DNA of 64,000 nucleotides from the NCBI RefSeq assembly GCF_019968905.1, contig NZ_CP079946.1:4340001-4404000 (forward strand), in the 5' to 3' direction. A program made the position numbers and the translations under genes. Of this stretch, positions 50,577 through 58,919 are shown piece by piece. The first letter of the stretch is position 1. The number at the start of each line of letters is the position of its first letter. The notes below the pieces were generated by a model, which was not told the origin of the DNA, did not search any database, and saw only the letters and a program-made list of their open reading frames with translations. This DNA comes from Corallococcus sp. EGB. Lineage in GTDB: Bacteria; Myxococcota; Myxococcia; Myxococcales; Myxococcaceae.

Positions 50577-51629
50577 TCAGTCGCGCGGAGGTAGCGGGAT
50601 GCGACGGCCTTCCATGTCGCTTTGGATCGCGGCCTGGATGACGCGCACGGTCTCGCTCGCGCTCAGCGCCGTCACGGGCACGGGCGCGCCGTGGAGGATG
50701 GCGGCGCCGAGCTGCCGGTAGAACTGGCCGTAGTCGCCGGGCGCGGTGGCGACGGTCTCCCCCGAGGCCAGCAGCCGGCCATGGTGTTCCGCGGGCTCGC
50801 GGCCGAAGTCCCGATGACCGGGACGCAGACCCGCTTCGAGCTGTCCCTCCTGTGGATCCAGCGCGTGCTTCAGGTACGCATCCCGGTCGCCCTGCAACAC
50901 GAAGCGGGGCCACGGCGCATGCACCACCGAGCCGGAGTGCAGCACCACGCGCAGCGGGCCATAGCGAAGCACGAGGTGGAACCAGTCCGTTCCCTGTGCG
51001 CCCGGTCGCTGCCGGCCCAGGTCCGCGGACACGGACTCCGGCAGGCCAAAGAGCTGCACGGCCTGGTCGATGAGGTGCGAGCCCAGATCCCACAGCGTGC
51101 CGCCACCGGGCACGTCCTGCTCCTTCCATCGCGCCTTCACCTGGGGCCGGAAGCGGTCGAAGTGGCTCTCCAGGCTGTAGAGCGTCCCCAGCCGTCCCTG
51201 CTCCAGCAGCTGGCGCACGGTGAGGAAGTCACCGTCCCAGCGCCGATTGTGGAACACGGTGAGGCACAGCCCACGCTCCCTGGCGAGCCCATCCAGCCGC
51301 AGCGCTTCGTCCGCGTCGAGCGCGAAGGGCTTCTCGACCACCACATGCTTGCCCGCGCGCAGCGCCTGTCCCGCGAGCGACGCATGCGAGTCATTGGGCG
51401 AGCACACGACGAGCACATCCAGGTCCGGATCCGCCAGCAGCGACTCCACGGTGCCGGCGCGGGCGCCAGGCCAGTCGCGAGCCACGGCATCCACACGGCT
51501 CGAAGCCACGGCGGCGAGGGTGAACGCGGGCTCCGCGGCGATGAGGGGCCCGTGGAAGCGGGAGCCAGACAGGCCATAGCCGAGGAGGCCGACCCGCAGC
51601 GGGGAGCCAGGGACGCGAGCGGAGGTCAT
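50577..51629 (-). CDS. Gfo/Idh/MocA-family NAD(P)-dependent oxidoreductase
   Basis: A 350-residue dehydrogenase. I start at the ATG at 51629 (MTSARVPGSPLRVGLLGYGLSGS); the longer in-frame extension has no homologous character. The Rossmann loop is GLLGYGLSGSRFHG. Then come LVVCSPNDSHASLAGQALRAGKHVVVEKPFAL, with the family EKP motif whose Lys is catalytic, and the substrate-side segment GGTLWDLGSHLIDQAVQLFG with the conserved D-x-x-x-H. Family members oxidise sugars, inositols or similar polyols; the precise substrate cannot be told. A GGAG-like ribosome site is not evident. The gene is convergent with the GNAT gene. Confidence 0.9.
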   Translation of the reverse strand: MTSARVPGSPLRVGLLGYGLSGSRFHGPLIAAEPAFTLAAVASSRVDAVARDWPGARAGTVESLLADPDLDVLVVCSPNDSHASLAGQALRAGKHVVVEKPFALDADEALRLDGLARERGLCLTVFHNRRWDGDFLTVRQLLEQGRLGTLYSLESHFDRFRPQVKARWKEQDVPGGGTLWDLGSHLIDQAVQLFGLPESVSADLGRQRPGAQGTDWFHLVLRYGPLRVVLHSGSVVHAPWPRFVLQGDRDAYLKHALDPQEGQLEAGLRPGHRDFGREPAEHHGRLLASGETVATAPGDYGQFYRQLGAAILHGAPVPVTALSASETVRVIQAAIQSDMEGRRIPLPPRD

Positions 51630-52282
51630 GAACCGAAAGCGTAGCGGGAAGTGCGCCCGATGCGGACAGCCGCGAGCACCTGCTCCCGCCACCTTCCTGA
51701 CACGCGTCGCTAGGAAGGTCACCAGGAGCGGGACGCGATGTTGTGCCTGAGTAGAAGGCCCCGCAAGCCCCCGGATGGACGCAGGGGAACGCGAAGTCGA
51801 GCCAGACGGAATCCAGTGCGGAGTCATGGATGGAATTCATGGTGGGCCGCACCGTCATGGCGCCGCAGGGACAGGGTGACGCTACGGGCAGTCGCAGGCG
51901 TGGGGCCCGCCGTCGTGGCTGCGCGTACGCAAAGGTGGGGCCGCGGACAGAGGCCGCGGTGCGTAGCGACATTGGACCTGCGCGGGCTCAAGGGTGGGCC
52001 ACGGGGAGGGGCCGCCTGCCGGGCGCGCTCTTCAAAAACTTGTCCGACAGTCGGACAGGTCTGGACCACACGGTGCCCGAGCCACGAACTTGTCCGACAG
52101 TCCGACAGGTTTTCGCAGCACGGTGCCCGAGCCACGAACTTGTCCGACAGTCCGACAGGTTTTCGCAGCCCGCGGCCCGGGGACGCGCTGTCTTAGCCGA
52201 AGACTCAGGCGGTTTGCCTTCCGCATCCATGTCAGACCCCTGTGGTTGGATGGCGATGCTGGGACGAGGAAGGGAGCTGGGG
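51630..52282. other. Non-coding stretch upstream of the GntR-like regulator, containing a palindromic repeat cluster
   Basis: About 650 bp without a supportable gene lie between two divergent genes. The frame of the downstream regulator is open back to 51830, but that part has no domain character and crosses the repeat cluster, so I treat it as untranslated. Apart from the three repeats at 52037-52161 I see nothing recognisable. Confidence 0.6.
52037..52161. repeat. Three intergenic copies (50-bp period) of the same palindrome as in the NRPS gene
   Basis: Copies lie at 52037-52061, 52087-52111 and 52137-52161. The cores read AACTTGTC-CGACAGT-(C/G)-GACAGGT(C/T), the same family as the coding array at 20738-21449. 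The last two copies and their shared flank (TTTCGCAGC and GTGCCCGAGCCACG) are nearly identical. The 50-bp period is not a multiple of three, as expected for non-coding DNA. Confidence 0.92.
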
Positions 52283-53584
52283 ATGGGACGTGGTGGACTC
52301 GTGGCGTATGTGGAATCTGAGATCGAGCGCAGTATCGCGCTGGGACAGCTGCACCCAAGCGGGCAGTTTGCTTCGGAAGTAGAGCTGGCGCGTCGCATGA
52401 AGGTGTGCCGGGGCACCATGCGAGAGGCGCTGCGGCGGCTGGCGGCGCGGGGGCTGGTGGTGCAGCGCCCCGGGCGCAAGACGCGCGCGGTGGCGCTGGA
52501 CGAATCCCTGACGCTGGAGAACCTGGGACTGGCGCTGCATGACGCGCGCTCGCCGGAGGCCCGGTGGCTGCTGGAGGGCTCCTTCAGCCTCCGGCGACAG
52601 GTGCTGGTGGAGCTCCTGGTTGACTGCTGCGCGAAGGCTTCCGAGAGGGACTTGAATCAACTGTCGCAGCTCTGCTTCGGGCTTTGGGACGCGGCGCGCT
52701 GGGAGTCGGGGGAGCGGTGCGCCCAGGTGGAATTCGAATTGCTGCGGCTGGCGGCCCGGGTGGCGGAGCGGCCCGGACATGTGCTCCTCGTTCAGTCCCT
52801 GCAGCGGGCCTTCCTAGGAGGCGCGGCCCGGTTGCTGCCCTTCATGGGAGGTGAAGCGCTGCGCGAGTGGGCCATTCGCGCCATGCATGCTCTGTCAGAG
52901 CGCGACACGCGGGCGCTTCAGCAGGAGCTGCCGGCGCTGATGCAGGCGTGCGACGAGCGCGTGCTGAACGCCTTCGCCCCTGTTGTTCTTGAACCTGATT
53001 CACTTGATGCCTCGCGTGTCCCGGGGGGCTCCATCGAGGCTCCAGTGCCAGTTCCCGATTCGGGCGCGGCGGTGGAGCCCTGTTCCCTCATCGCGACGCC
53101 TGAGCCTGGCCGCCTTGCTGCGGAGCACGATTCAGCCCACTTCGCGCCAACCCAGGTGCATGGCGGGGCATTGGATTCAGGTCCCACCTTGGAATCGTCG
53201 GGCTCCGAGGGGCCTGTATCTGCCGCTGTGGATGTTGACGAAGGCGAGGGTTCGACTGGCCCCGATGAGGGCCTCACCTCAGAGCCCTCCAGCGGGACAC
53301 TGCTACCTCCATCCACTCCAGGGGAGGCTCGGTGCGCGCCCTGCGACTCGTGTCCTGAAGGGGCAGTCGTCGATGGCCTGGCTGATGGTCCGACGGGTGG
53401 ACGCACATCCTCGCCCATGGGGGGCTTCCAGCACGGGACTCCACTTGCCGGCACCATTGGGCAGGGCCACGGGGGGGCGCGCATGGCGGGTGGATTGCTT
53501 CACGGTGCCTTGGGACGCCTGGGGCAGTGGGCTGCGCGTCTCTGGCGCTCGATGGCCATGTCCGCGGGACGGCCTCCTTCTTGA
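52283..53584 (+). CDS. GntR-like transcriptional regulator with a long low-complexity tail
   Basis: From the ATG at 52283, which follows AGGAAGGGAG with good spacing, the protein has 433 residues; in-frame ATGs at 52229, 52250 and 52256 are alternatives. The N-terminal winged helix is of GntR type: VAYVESEIERSIALGQLHPSGQFASEVELARRMKVCRGTMREALRRLAARGLVVQRPG (residues 5-62, recognition helix around MREALRRL). A helical FCD/FadR-like effector domain (about 70-230) follows. The last ~200 residues are rich in Pro, Ser, Gly and acidic residues and end in an amphipathic segment (GLLHGALGRLGQWAARLWRS). Such a tail is unusual for the family. Targets and ligand are unknown. Confidence 0.85.
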   Translation: MGRGGLVAYVESEIERSIALGQLHPSGQFASEVELARRMKVCRGTMREALRRLAARGLVVQRPGRKTRAVALDESLTLENLGLALHDARSPEARWLLEGSFSLRRQVLVELLVDCCAKASERDLNQLSQLCFGLWDAARWESGERCAQVEFELLRLAARVAERPGHVLLVQSLQRAFLGGAARLLPFMGGEALREWAIRAMHALSERDTRALQQELPALMQACDERVLNAFAPVVLEPDSLDASRVPGGSIEAPVPVPDSGAAVEPCSLIATPEPGRLAAEHDSAHFAPTQVHGGALDSGPTLESSGSEGPVSAAVDVDEGEGSTGPDEGLTSEPSSGTLLPPSTPGEARCAPCDSCPEGAVVDGLADGPTGGRTSSPMGGFQHGTPLAGTIGQGHGGARMAGGLLHGALGRLGQWAARLWRSMAMSAGRPPS

Positions 53585-53619
53585 GCAACGGTCCTGGCCT
53601 CCTGCGTAGAGTTCGCACC

Positions 53620-54642
53620 ATGGACACCGTGCCCCTCATTGACGTCCGAGCCCTCGTCGACCCCATGTCGAGCCTCCGGGCCCGACGGGACGTCGCCGCC
53701 CGCATGGGCTCGGCCTGCAGGAACACCGGCTTCTTCTATGTCGTGGGCCACGGCGTGGACGTGGGGCTCCAGTCGCGGCTGGAGGCGCTGGCTCGGGACT
53801 TCTTCGCCCGGCCGGAGGAGGAGAAGCTGCGCGTGCGCATGGGGTTCGGGGGGAAGGCATGGCGAGGCTTCTTCCCCGTGGGCGGGGAGCTCACGTCGGG
53901 CCGGCCGGACCGCAAGGAGGGGCTGTACTTCGGAACGGAGCTGCCTCCGGATGATCCTCGTGTGCGCGCCGGCACACCGCTGCATGGTCCGAACCTGTTC
54001 CCCCGGGAGCCGGAAGGGCTGGGCTGTGCGGTGCTCGAGTACATGGCGGCCCTGACGTCACTGGGACACGCGCTGATGTCCGGCATCGCGCTCAGCCTGG
54101 ACCTGGAGGCGGACTTCTTCGCCACTCGTTACATGGCGGACCCCACGGTGCTGTTCCGCATCTTCAACTACCCGCCGGGCCCGGAGGTGGACGCCCAAGG
54201 GCTGCCGGTCTGGGGCGTGGGCGAGCACACAGACTACGGCGTGCTCACCATCCTCAAGCAGGACGACGCGGGCGGGCTCCAGGTGAAGACGCGCCAGGAC
54301 GGACACACGCGGTGGGTGGACGCTCCTCCGGTGGAGAACGCGTTCGTGTGCAACATCGGCGACATGCTCGACCGGATGACGCGCGGCGTGTACCGCTCCA
54401 CGCCGCACCGGGTACTCAACCGCGCGGGCCGCGACCGGCTGTCCCTGCCGTTCTTCTTCGATCCGGACTGGACGGCGGAGGTGCGGGCCATCGACTCACC
54501 GACGCTGAAGGACGCGGGCTCGGACGACCACGCCGAGCGGTGGGACCGCCAGAGCGTCCACTCCTTCCAGGGCACCTACGGGGACTACCTGCTTGGAAAG
54601 GTGGGGAAGGTGTTCCCCGACCTGCGCTCGGAGGTGCTGTAG
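53620..54642 (+). CDS. Isopenicillin-N-synthase-like 2-oxoglutarate/Fe(II) oxygenase
   Basis: A 340-residue non-haem iron oxygenase starting MDTVPLIDVRALVDP. The N-terminal DIOX_N part has TGFFYVVGHGVD. The iron ligands are H203 and D205 in GEHTDYGVLTIL and H263 in STPHRVLN; the 2-oxoglutarate-binding pair R273-x-S275 is in RLSLPFF. GLQVKTRQDG and NIGDMLDRMTRGVYRS complete the family pattern. Enzymes of this group hydroxylate or desaturate small molecules; the substrate is unknown. It follows the GntR-like gene by 35 bp and may be co-transcribed with it. A tailoring role for the NRPS product is conceivable but unsupported. Confidence 0.92.
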   Translation: MDTVPLIDVRALVDPMSSLRARRDVAARMGSACRNTGFFYVVGHGVDVGLQSRLEALARDFFARPEEEKLRVRMGFGGKAWRGFFPVGGELTSGRPDRKEGLYFGTELPPDDPRVRAGTPLHGPNLFPREPEGLGCAVLEYMAALTSLGHALMSGIALSLDLEADFFATRYMADPTVLFRIFNYPPGPEVDAQGLPVWGVGEHTDYGVLTILKQDDAGGLQVKTRQDGHTRWVDAPPVENAFVCNIGDMLDRMTRGVYRSTPHRVLNRAGRDRLSLPFFFDPDWTAEVRAIDSPTLKDAGSDDHAERWDRQSVHSFQGTYGDYLLGKVGKVFPDLRSEVL

Positions 54643-54993
54643 CGGCGCTCAGGAGTGCCACAGCCACCGGGCCTCAGTGGAGTCCTGGAGGGAGGGGGAG
54701 CGGTCTTCACCTGGGCGGCGTGGAGCTGGAGGCGGCGCTGTCCGCGGCGGCGTGTCAGGCGTAGCGCTGACGGGGGCGCAGGTCCCCGGCTTCATCCCAG
54801 CCATCCGAAGTTCCGCAGACGCTCACCCTTCACGTTCATGAGCCCCTTGAGGGAGCGCGCGGCCAACGGGCCCGCCCCGTTCGGGCACGCAGCCCCCGCG
54901 GCTTGGGTCACGGGCCCTCTCCGCAGAAAGCAGACGGGCGATGCCCGCCGAAGCGCGCATCGCCCGTGGGTCGACCTTGAAACGGGTGCGCCT
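54643..54993. other. Intergenic region between convergent oxygenase and mvaS genes
   Basis: 351 bp with no supportable gene. Its only clear element is the hairpin at 54934-54967, annotated as a terminator. Confidence 0.6.
54934..54967 (-). terminator. Rho-independent-type terminator of the aib-mvaS operon
   Basis: A perfect 11-bp stem (ACGGGCGATGC, 54934-54944, with GCATCGCCCGT, 54957-54967) encloses a 12-base loop, 27 bp beyond the mvaS stop. On the minus strand a short CTTTC follows instead of a long U run, so termination strength is uncertain. Confidence 0.65.
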
Positions 54994-56244
54994 TTACGCG
55001 CCCGCGTACTTGCGACGGAATTCGTGGATCTCCGCCAGCCGGAACGTGCCCGGCTCCGGAGCAATCGCCTCCGGCGCGTCGTAGGGCAGGTTCATCAGCC
55101 GCTCGTACTCCTCCACCGACACGCGCTCGCGCTTCGCCAGCACCGCGTCCAGGTCCGCGCGGGCCATGCGCTCCGCGGCCTTCTCACCCACGACGCCGGA
55201 GTAGAACTCCGCGCAGGAACCGCTGCCGTAGGACAACAGGCCGATGCGCTGACCCGCCAGCGCCGCGCCCTCCGCGTGCAGCTGGCCCGCGAGCGCCAGG
55301 TACAGCGACGCCGTGTAGACGTTGCCCACCCGCGCGTTCAGCCCCAGCGACCTCGCCACCTGCGCGTCGTAGCTGGCCTGCGACTTCGCCGCTTCGTCGC
55401 GCGCCTCGGGCGTGGCCGGCCCGTTGCCCGAGTCCTCCAGGTCGCACAGCCGCACCTGCGCGTGCGCCTTGCGCGCCATCTTGCAGAAGGGCACGTGGTA
55501 CAGGATGCGCGCCAGCTGCTCGCTGGGCAGCTTCGAATCCCAACGCACCAGCCCCTGCTCCATGGCGCGCTCGCGCCAGCCCCGGTACGCGCCCGCCATG
55601 GCGTCCAGGTAGCAGGTGATGGAGTAGTGCCCGTCCACCAGCGCCTCGCGCCGGCCCACCGGCCGCCAGAAGTCATACACGTCCGCGGTGCTTACGCCGT
55701 TGAGCCCCACGTCGATGGCCAGCAGGTCCGGCGTCTCCGACACCAGCAGCGCCACCGCGCCGCCGCCCTGCGTGGGCTCGCCCGCCGTCTTCAGGCCGTA
55801 GCGCGCGATGTCCGTGCACACCACCAGCGCGGAGCGGCCCGCCGCCGCGCCGGAGGCGATCCACTCCACCGCCGCCATCAGCCCCGCCGTGCCGCCGTAG
55901 CACGCGTGCTGCGAGTCGAACGTGCGCATGGAGCGCGGCAGCTTCAACAGGCCGTGCACGTGCGACGCGATGGGCTTCGAGTGGTCCACGCCCGTCTCCG
56001 TGCCCACCACCAGCATGCCCAGCCTGGACGTGTCCACGCCCTGCTGCTGGATGAGCCGCGCGGCCGCTGTCGCCGCCAGCGACACGGAGTCCTCGCCCGG
56101 GTCGTTGACCGCCATCTCCTTCGCGCCCAGGCCCGCGGTGAACTTCGCCGGGTCCACGCCGCGCGCCCGCGCCAGGTCCTCGATGTCCACGTACCGCCGG
56201 GGGACCGCCACCGCCAGCGCTTCGATTCCAACCCGCTTCTTCAT
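54994..56244 (-). CDS. mvaS: Hydroxymethylglutaryl-CoA synthase
   Basis: A 416-residue enzyme that condenses acetyl-CoA with acetoacetyl-CoA to HMG-CoA. Catalytic residues by family comparison are E83 (GTETGVDHSK), the acyl-enzyme C115 (SQHACYGGTAGL) and H250 (ILYHVPFCKMARKA). GQRIGLLSYGSGSCAEFYSG is the usual C-terminal signature. It is the last gene of the operon aibR-aibA-aibB-aibC-mvaS, in the same order as I recall for M. xanthus. There HMG-CoA feeds the alternative isovaleryl-CoA route used when leucine degradation is insufficient. The terminator hairpin lies 27 bp downstream. Confidence 0.95.
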   Translation of the reverse strand: MKKRVGIEALAVAVPRRYVDIEDLARARGVDPAKFTAGLGAKEMAVNDPGEDSVSLAATAAARLIQQQGVDTSRLGMLVVGTETGVDHSKPIASHVHGLLKLPRSMRTFDSQHACYGGTAGLMAAVEWIASGAAAGRSALVVCTDIARYGLKTAGEPTQGGGAVALLVSETPDLLAIDVGLNGVSTADVYDFWRPVGRREALVDGHYSITCYLDAMAGAYRGWRERAMEQGLVRWDSKLPSEQLARILYHVPFCKMARKAHAQVRLCDLEDSGNGPATPEARDEAAKSQASYDAQVARSLGLNARVGNVYTASLYLALAGQLHAEGAALAGQRIGLLSYGSGSCAEFYSGVVGEKAAERMARADLDAVLAKRERVSVEEYERLMNLPYDAPEAIAPEPGTFRLAEIHEFRRKYAGA

Positions 56245-56286
56245 GGGGAACTCCTCAAGTCAAAAGGTCGAAGAATCCAGAACGCG

Positions 56287-57324
56287 TCACGCCGCCGGCG
56301 GCACCAGCACCAGCCGGCCCGCCACTTCCCGGTTCTCCAGCCGGAAGTGCGCGCGGCTCGCGTCCGCCAGCGCCACCTCCTCCGACACGAAGGGGCGGAT
56401 GAGGCCCTTGGCCGTCAGCCGGAGCGACTCGTCCAACTCCTCGCGCGTCGTCGCGTAGGCGCCCAGGATCTCCAGCTCCTTCACGATGACCAGCCCGGGG
56501 TTGAGGTTCACCACCCCGGACTCCAGGTTGCCCACCACCACCACGCGCCCGCCGGGCGCCATGGCCTTGAGCGTCTGGTCGAAGGTGGCGCTACCGACGA
56601 TCTCCACCGCCACGTCCACCCCCTGGCCCTGCGTGCGCTTGCGCGCCTCCGACCCGAAGTCCAGGCCGCGCGAGACGATCACCTCGTCCGCGCCCGCCTC
56701 CTTGAGGGCCGCCACCTTCGCCTCGCCGGACGTGATGGCGATGACGCGCGCCCCGTCCACCTTGCACAGCTGCACGGCCGCCAGGCCCACGCCGCCGCTG
56801 GCGCCGGTGATGAGGACCGTCTCGCCGGCCTTCACCTTCGCCCGCGTGCGCAGCGTGTGGACGGCGGTGCCCAGCGTGCAGCACACCGTCGCCGCCACCG
56901 CCCAGGGCAGGTCGGAAGGCACGCGGCCCAGGCCGCGCACCGGGGCCACCATGAACTGCGCGTAGCCGCCCTGGAGCTCCTCGCCGAAGAAGCGGTTGTC
57001 CGTCTTGCACAGGCTGTTGCGGCCGGAGAGGCACAGCGCGCACTCGCCGCAGGACATGCGCTGGAGCGTCGCCGCGCGATCGCCCACCTTCCAGCCCACC
57101 GTGTCCGGGCCCACCTCCACCACCTCGCCCGCGGCCTCGTGTCCGAGGATGGCCGGCACGTGCGTGCGGGGCAGGTTGCCGCGGCGGTTGATGACGTCGT
57201 GGTAGCAGACGCCGCACGCGTGGACCTTCAGCAGCACCTCGCCCCTGCCCGGGCGGGGAACCGGGACGGTCTCCAGACGCAGGTTCTCTGCATTCCCGAA
57301 CTGGCGAAGAACGACGGCTTCCAT
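56287..57324 (-). CDS. aibC: Zinc-dependent alcohol-dehydrogenase-like reductase AibC
   Basis: A 345-residue MDR-family enzyme. The catalytic-zinc ligands are in HACGVCYHDVINRRG and LGHEAAGEV; the structural-zinc cysteines are in MSCGECALCLSGRNSLC. The NAD(P)-binding loop is LITGASGGVGLAAVQL. In the described M. xanthus pathway AibC reduces dimethylacrylyl-CoA to isovaleryl-CoA, an unusual job for an alcohol-dehydrogenase fold. The assignment rests on the operon context, since the sequence alone would read only as a zinc-type dehydrogenase. AAGAGG lies 6-8 bases before the ATG. A 42-bp gap separates it from mvaS. Confidence 0.9.
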   Translation of the reverse strand: MEAVVLRQFGNAENLRLETVPVPRPGRGEVLLKVHACGVCYHDVINRRGNLPRTHVPAILGHEAAGEVVEVGPDTVGWKVGDRAATLQRMSCGECALCLSGRNSLCKTDNRFFGEELQGGYAQFMVAPVRGLGRVPSDLPWAVAATVCCTLGTAVHTLRTRAKVKAGETVLITGASGGVGLAAVQLCKVDGARVIAITSGEAKVAALKEAGADEVIVSRGLDFGSEARKRTQGQGVDVAVEIVGSATFDQTLKAMAPGGRVVVVGNLESGVVNLNPGLVIVKELEILGAYATTREELDESLRLTAKGLIRPFVSEEVALADASRAHFRLENREVAGRLVLVPPAA

Positions 57325-57372
57325 GCGGTACCTCTTTTCCGTGTGGCTTTGGAGGGTGGGGGAAGAAGTGCT

Positions 57373-58122
57373 TCAGCCGCCGACGAGCGCGTCGCGCAGG
57401 TTGCGGGGGTCCAGCGCGCGGATGGCCGACACCGTGCGCGCGTCCGGAAGCGAGGTGACGGGCAGCGCGTCCGGCGCGGAGAACTCGAAGCCGGTGCGCT
57501 CGGCGATGCCCTCCACCGTCGCCCACGGGTGCCGCGACAACAGCCGCGCGCCCCGGGGTCCGCCCAATTCATACGTGCCCAGGTCGGAGAGGAGCCGCAC
57601 CGGACGGCTGGGGTCGCGAGTCGTCGCCACCTGGACCTGCGGCACGAGGTTGCGCCGAGACTGCCGGGGCACCAGCAGCACCGGGTTCCTCACCCACTGC
57701 CGCAGCGTGGCCGCGCCCGCCACACCGGGGAACTTGGTGCGCGGCTTCTCCAGGCTGCCGGACGCCGTCATGTTGGTGCGGCCCGCCGGATCCACCTCCG
57801 CCGCGCCGAAGAACACCGTGTCCACCCGGCCGCGCCGCGCGTGGTCGAACAGGTCCGCGATGCTCACCTCCGCGGACCGGCCATCCAGGTAGCGCAGGTC
57901 CTCCGAGGACGGGTACAGCTCCGGCAGCTCGGGGTCCAACGAGCCCACGCACGCCAGGTACGTCAGCCCGGGCGCATGCGTGGCCCGAGCCACCGCGATG
58001 GCCAGGATGACCAGCGGCGACGCCACGCCCGTGGCCACCACCGAGCCGTCTTCAATCTCCCGCGCCAGCAGGGACACCACCGTCTCCGCGGGCGTCGCGT
58101 CCATCATCGCTGTCGCCGTCAT
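57373..58122 (-). CDS. aibB: 3-methylglutaconyl-CoA decarboxylase subunit AibB (CoA-transferase beta-like fold)
   Basis: A 249-residue protein of the glutaconate-CoA-transferase beta family: GVASPLVILAIAVARATHAP, LTYLACVGSLDPELPELYPSSEDLRYLDG, VDTVFFGAAEVDPAGRTNMTASG and GVAGAATLRQWVRN. Ordinary CoA transferases have a catalytic Glu in the first half; here a Cys (C58, YLACVGS) sits at about the place where the M. xanthus AibAB decarboxylase is reported to have its active-site Cys. With AibA it would decarboxylate 3-methylglutaconyl-CoA to dimethylacrylyl-CoA. Its ATG overlaps the aibA stop by 4 bp. Confidence 0.9.
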   Translation of the reverse strand: MTATAMMDATPAETVVSLLAREIEDGSVVATGVASPLVILAIAVARATHAPGLTYLACVGSLDPELPELYPSSEDLRYLDGRSAEVSIADLFDHARRGRVDTVFFGAAEVDPAGRTNMTASGSLEKPRTKFPGVAGAATLRQWVRNPVLLVPRQSRRNLVPQVQVATTRDPSRPVRLLSDLGTYELGGPRGARLLSRHPWATVEGIAERTGFEFSAPDALPVTSLPDARTVSAIRALDPRNLRDALVGG

Positions 58123-58919
58123 GCCGCGCTCCGCGTCGCGCGCAGCGACATGAGGAAGCCCTTCGCGTCACCCGCGTCCGCCGCGGCCAGGTAGGCCGCC
58201 AGCATCGCGTCGTCGTGCGGGTACTGGCCCAGGCAGCCCGTGGGCAGCGCGCCGCCGGGGGCGAGCACCACGCGCTCCACCTGGAAGGCAGGGATGGTCA
58301 CGCGAGACAGCCTCGTCACGCGCTCCTCCACCGTGGCGATGATCCGCTTCGCCGCGCCCGCGACGAGCAGGTCCGTGGTAGGGTCTTCAATCAGGAGGTT
58401 GCCCTTGTCGTCCGCCGCCCGGGCGTGGATGAGCGCTACGTCCGGGTAGTAGGCGGGCTCCACCGGCACGCGGCGGCCCGTGAAGGGGTCCTCCACCGTG
58501 CGCGGCGCGTCCACCTCCGCCAGCTCCGACACGTCCGAGTCCGGCGCGGGGATGAACGGCAGCCCCATGGACGCCGCGCGCAGCCGCTGCACCACGCGGT
58601 AGCCGTCATGCTCGCGCCATTCAATCTCGCCCGCCTCGATGGCCCGCTTGAGGCAGGGCAGGGGGCGCACGCGGTTCTCCAGCACCAGCGCGCCGAAGGG
58701 CAGCTCCACGCGCTCCAGGCACCCGCCCGCGACGAGGAACTCCGCCGGCAGCGGGTTGGGCAGGGAGATGAGCCGCAGGCCGCGCTTCTCCTGCGCCACC
58801 AGCTCCAGCACCAGCGCCATGGGCGCGCGGCCCAGCATGAACCCGCCGGCCGCGAGCGACGCGCCGTCCGGGATGGAGGCCACCGCCTCCGACAGGGAGC
58901 TCCACCGGGCGCGGTTCAC
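58119..58919 (-). CDS. aibA: 3-methylglutaconyl-CoA decarboxylase subunit AibA (CoA-transferase alpha-like fold)
   Basis: A 266-residue protein from a GTG at 58919 (VNRARWSSLSEAVASIPDGASLAAGGFML). The GTG lies in a 4-bp GTGA overlap with the aibR stop; longer starts would run antisense-like through aibR. It matches the CoA-transferase alpha family: LEVAQEKRGLRLIS-type helix, YRVVQRLRAASMGLPFIPAPDSD, EPAYYPDVALIHARAADDKGNLLIEDPTTDLLVAGAAKR and TVEERV. It forms the heteromeric decarboxylase with AibB. Two consecutive 4-bp overlaps indicate tight translational coupling of aibR, aibA and aibB. Confidence 0.9.
   Translation of the reverse strand: MNRARWSSLSEAVASIPDGASLAAGGFMLGRAPMALVLELVAQEKRGLRLISLPNPLPAEFLVAGGCLERVELPFGALVLENRVRPLPCLKRAIEAGEIEWREHDGYRVVQRLRAASMGLPFIPAPDSDVSELAEVDAPRTVEDPFTGRRVPVEPAYYPDVALIHARAADDKGNLLIEDPTTDLLVAGAAKRIIATVEERVTRLSRVTIPAFQVERVVLAPGGALPTGCLGQYPHDDAMLAAYLAAADAGDAKGFLMSLRATRSAA

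Noticed and set aside
51830..52282. Extension of the GntR-like protein upstream through the repeat cluster
   Set aside because: The repeats there have a 50-bp period that is not a codon multiple, the translation has no family character, and a good ribosome site precedes the ATG at 52283.
54655..58194. Plus-strand open frame of 1,179 codons across the aib-mvaS genes
   Set aside because: It is composed of Arg/Ala/His-rich low-complexity sequence antisense to well-recognised enzymes.
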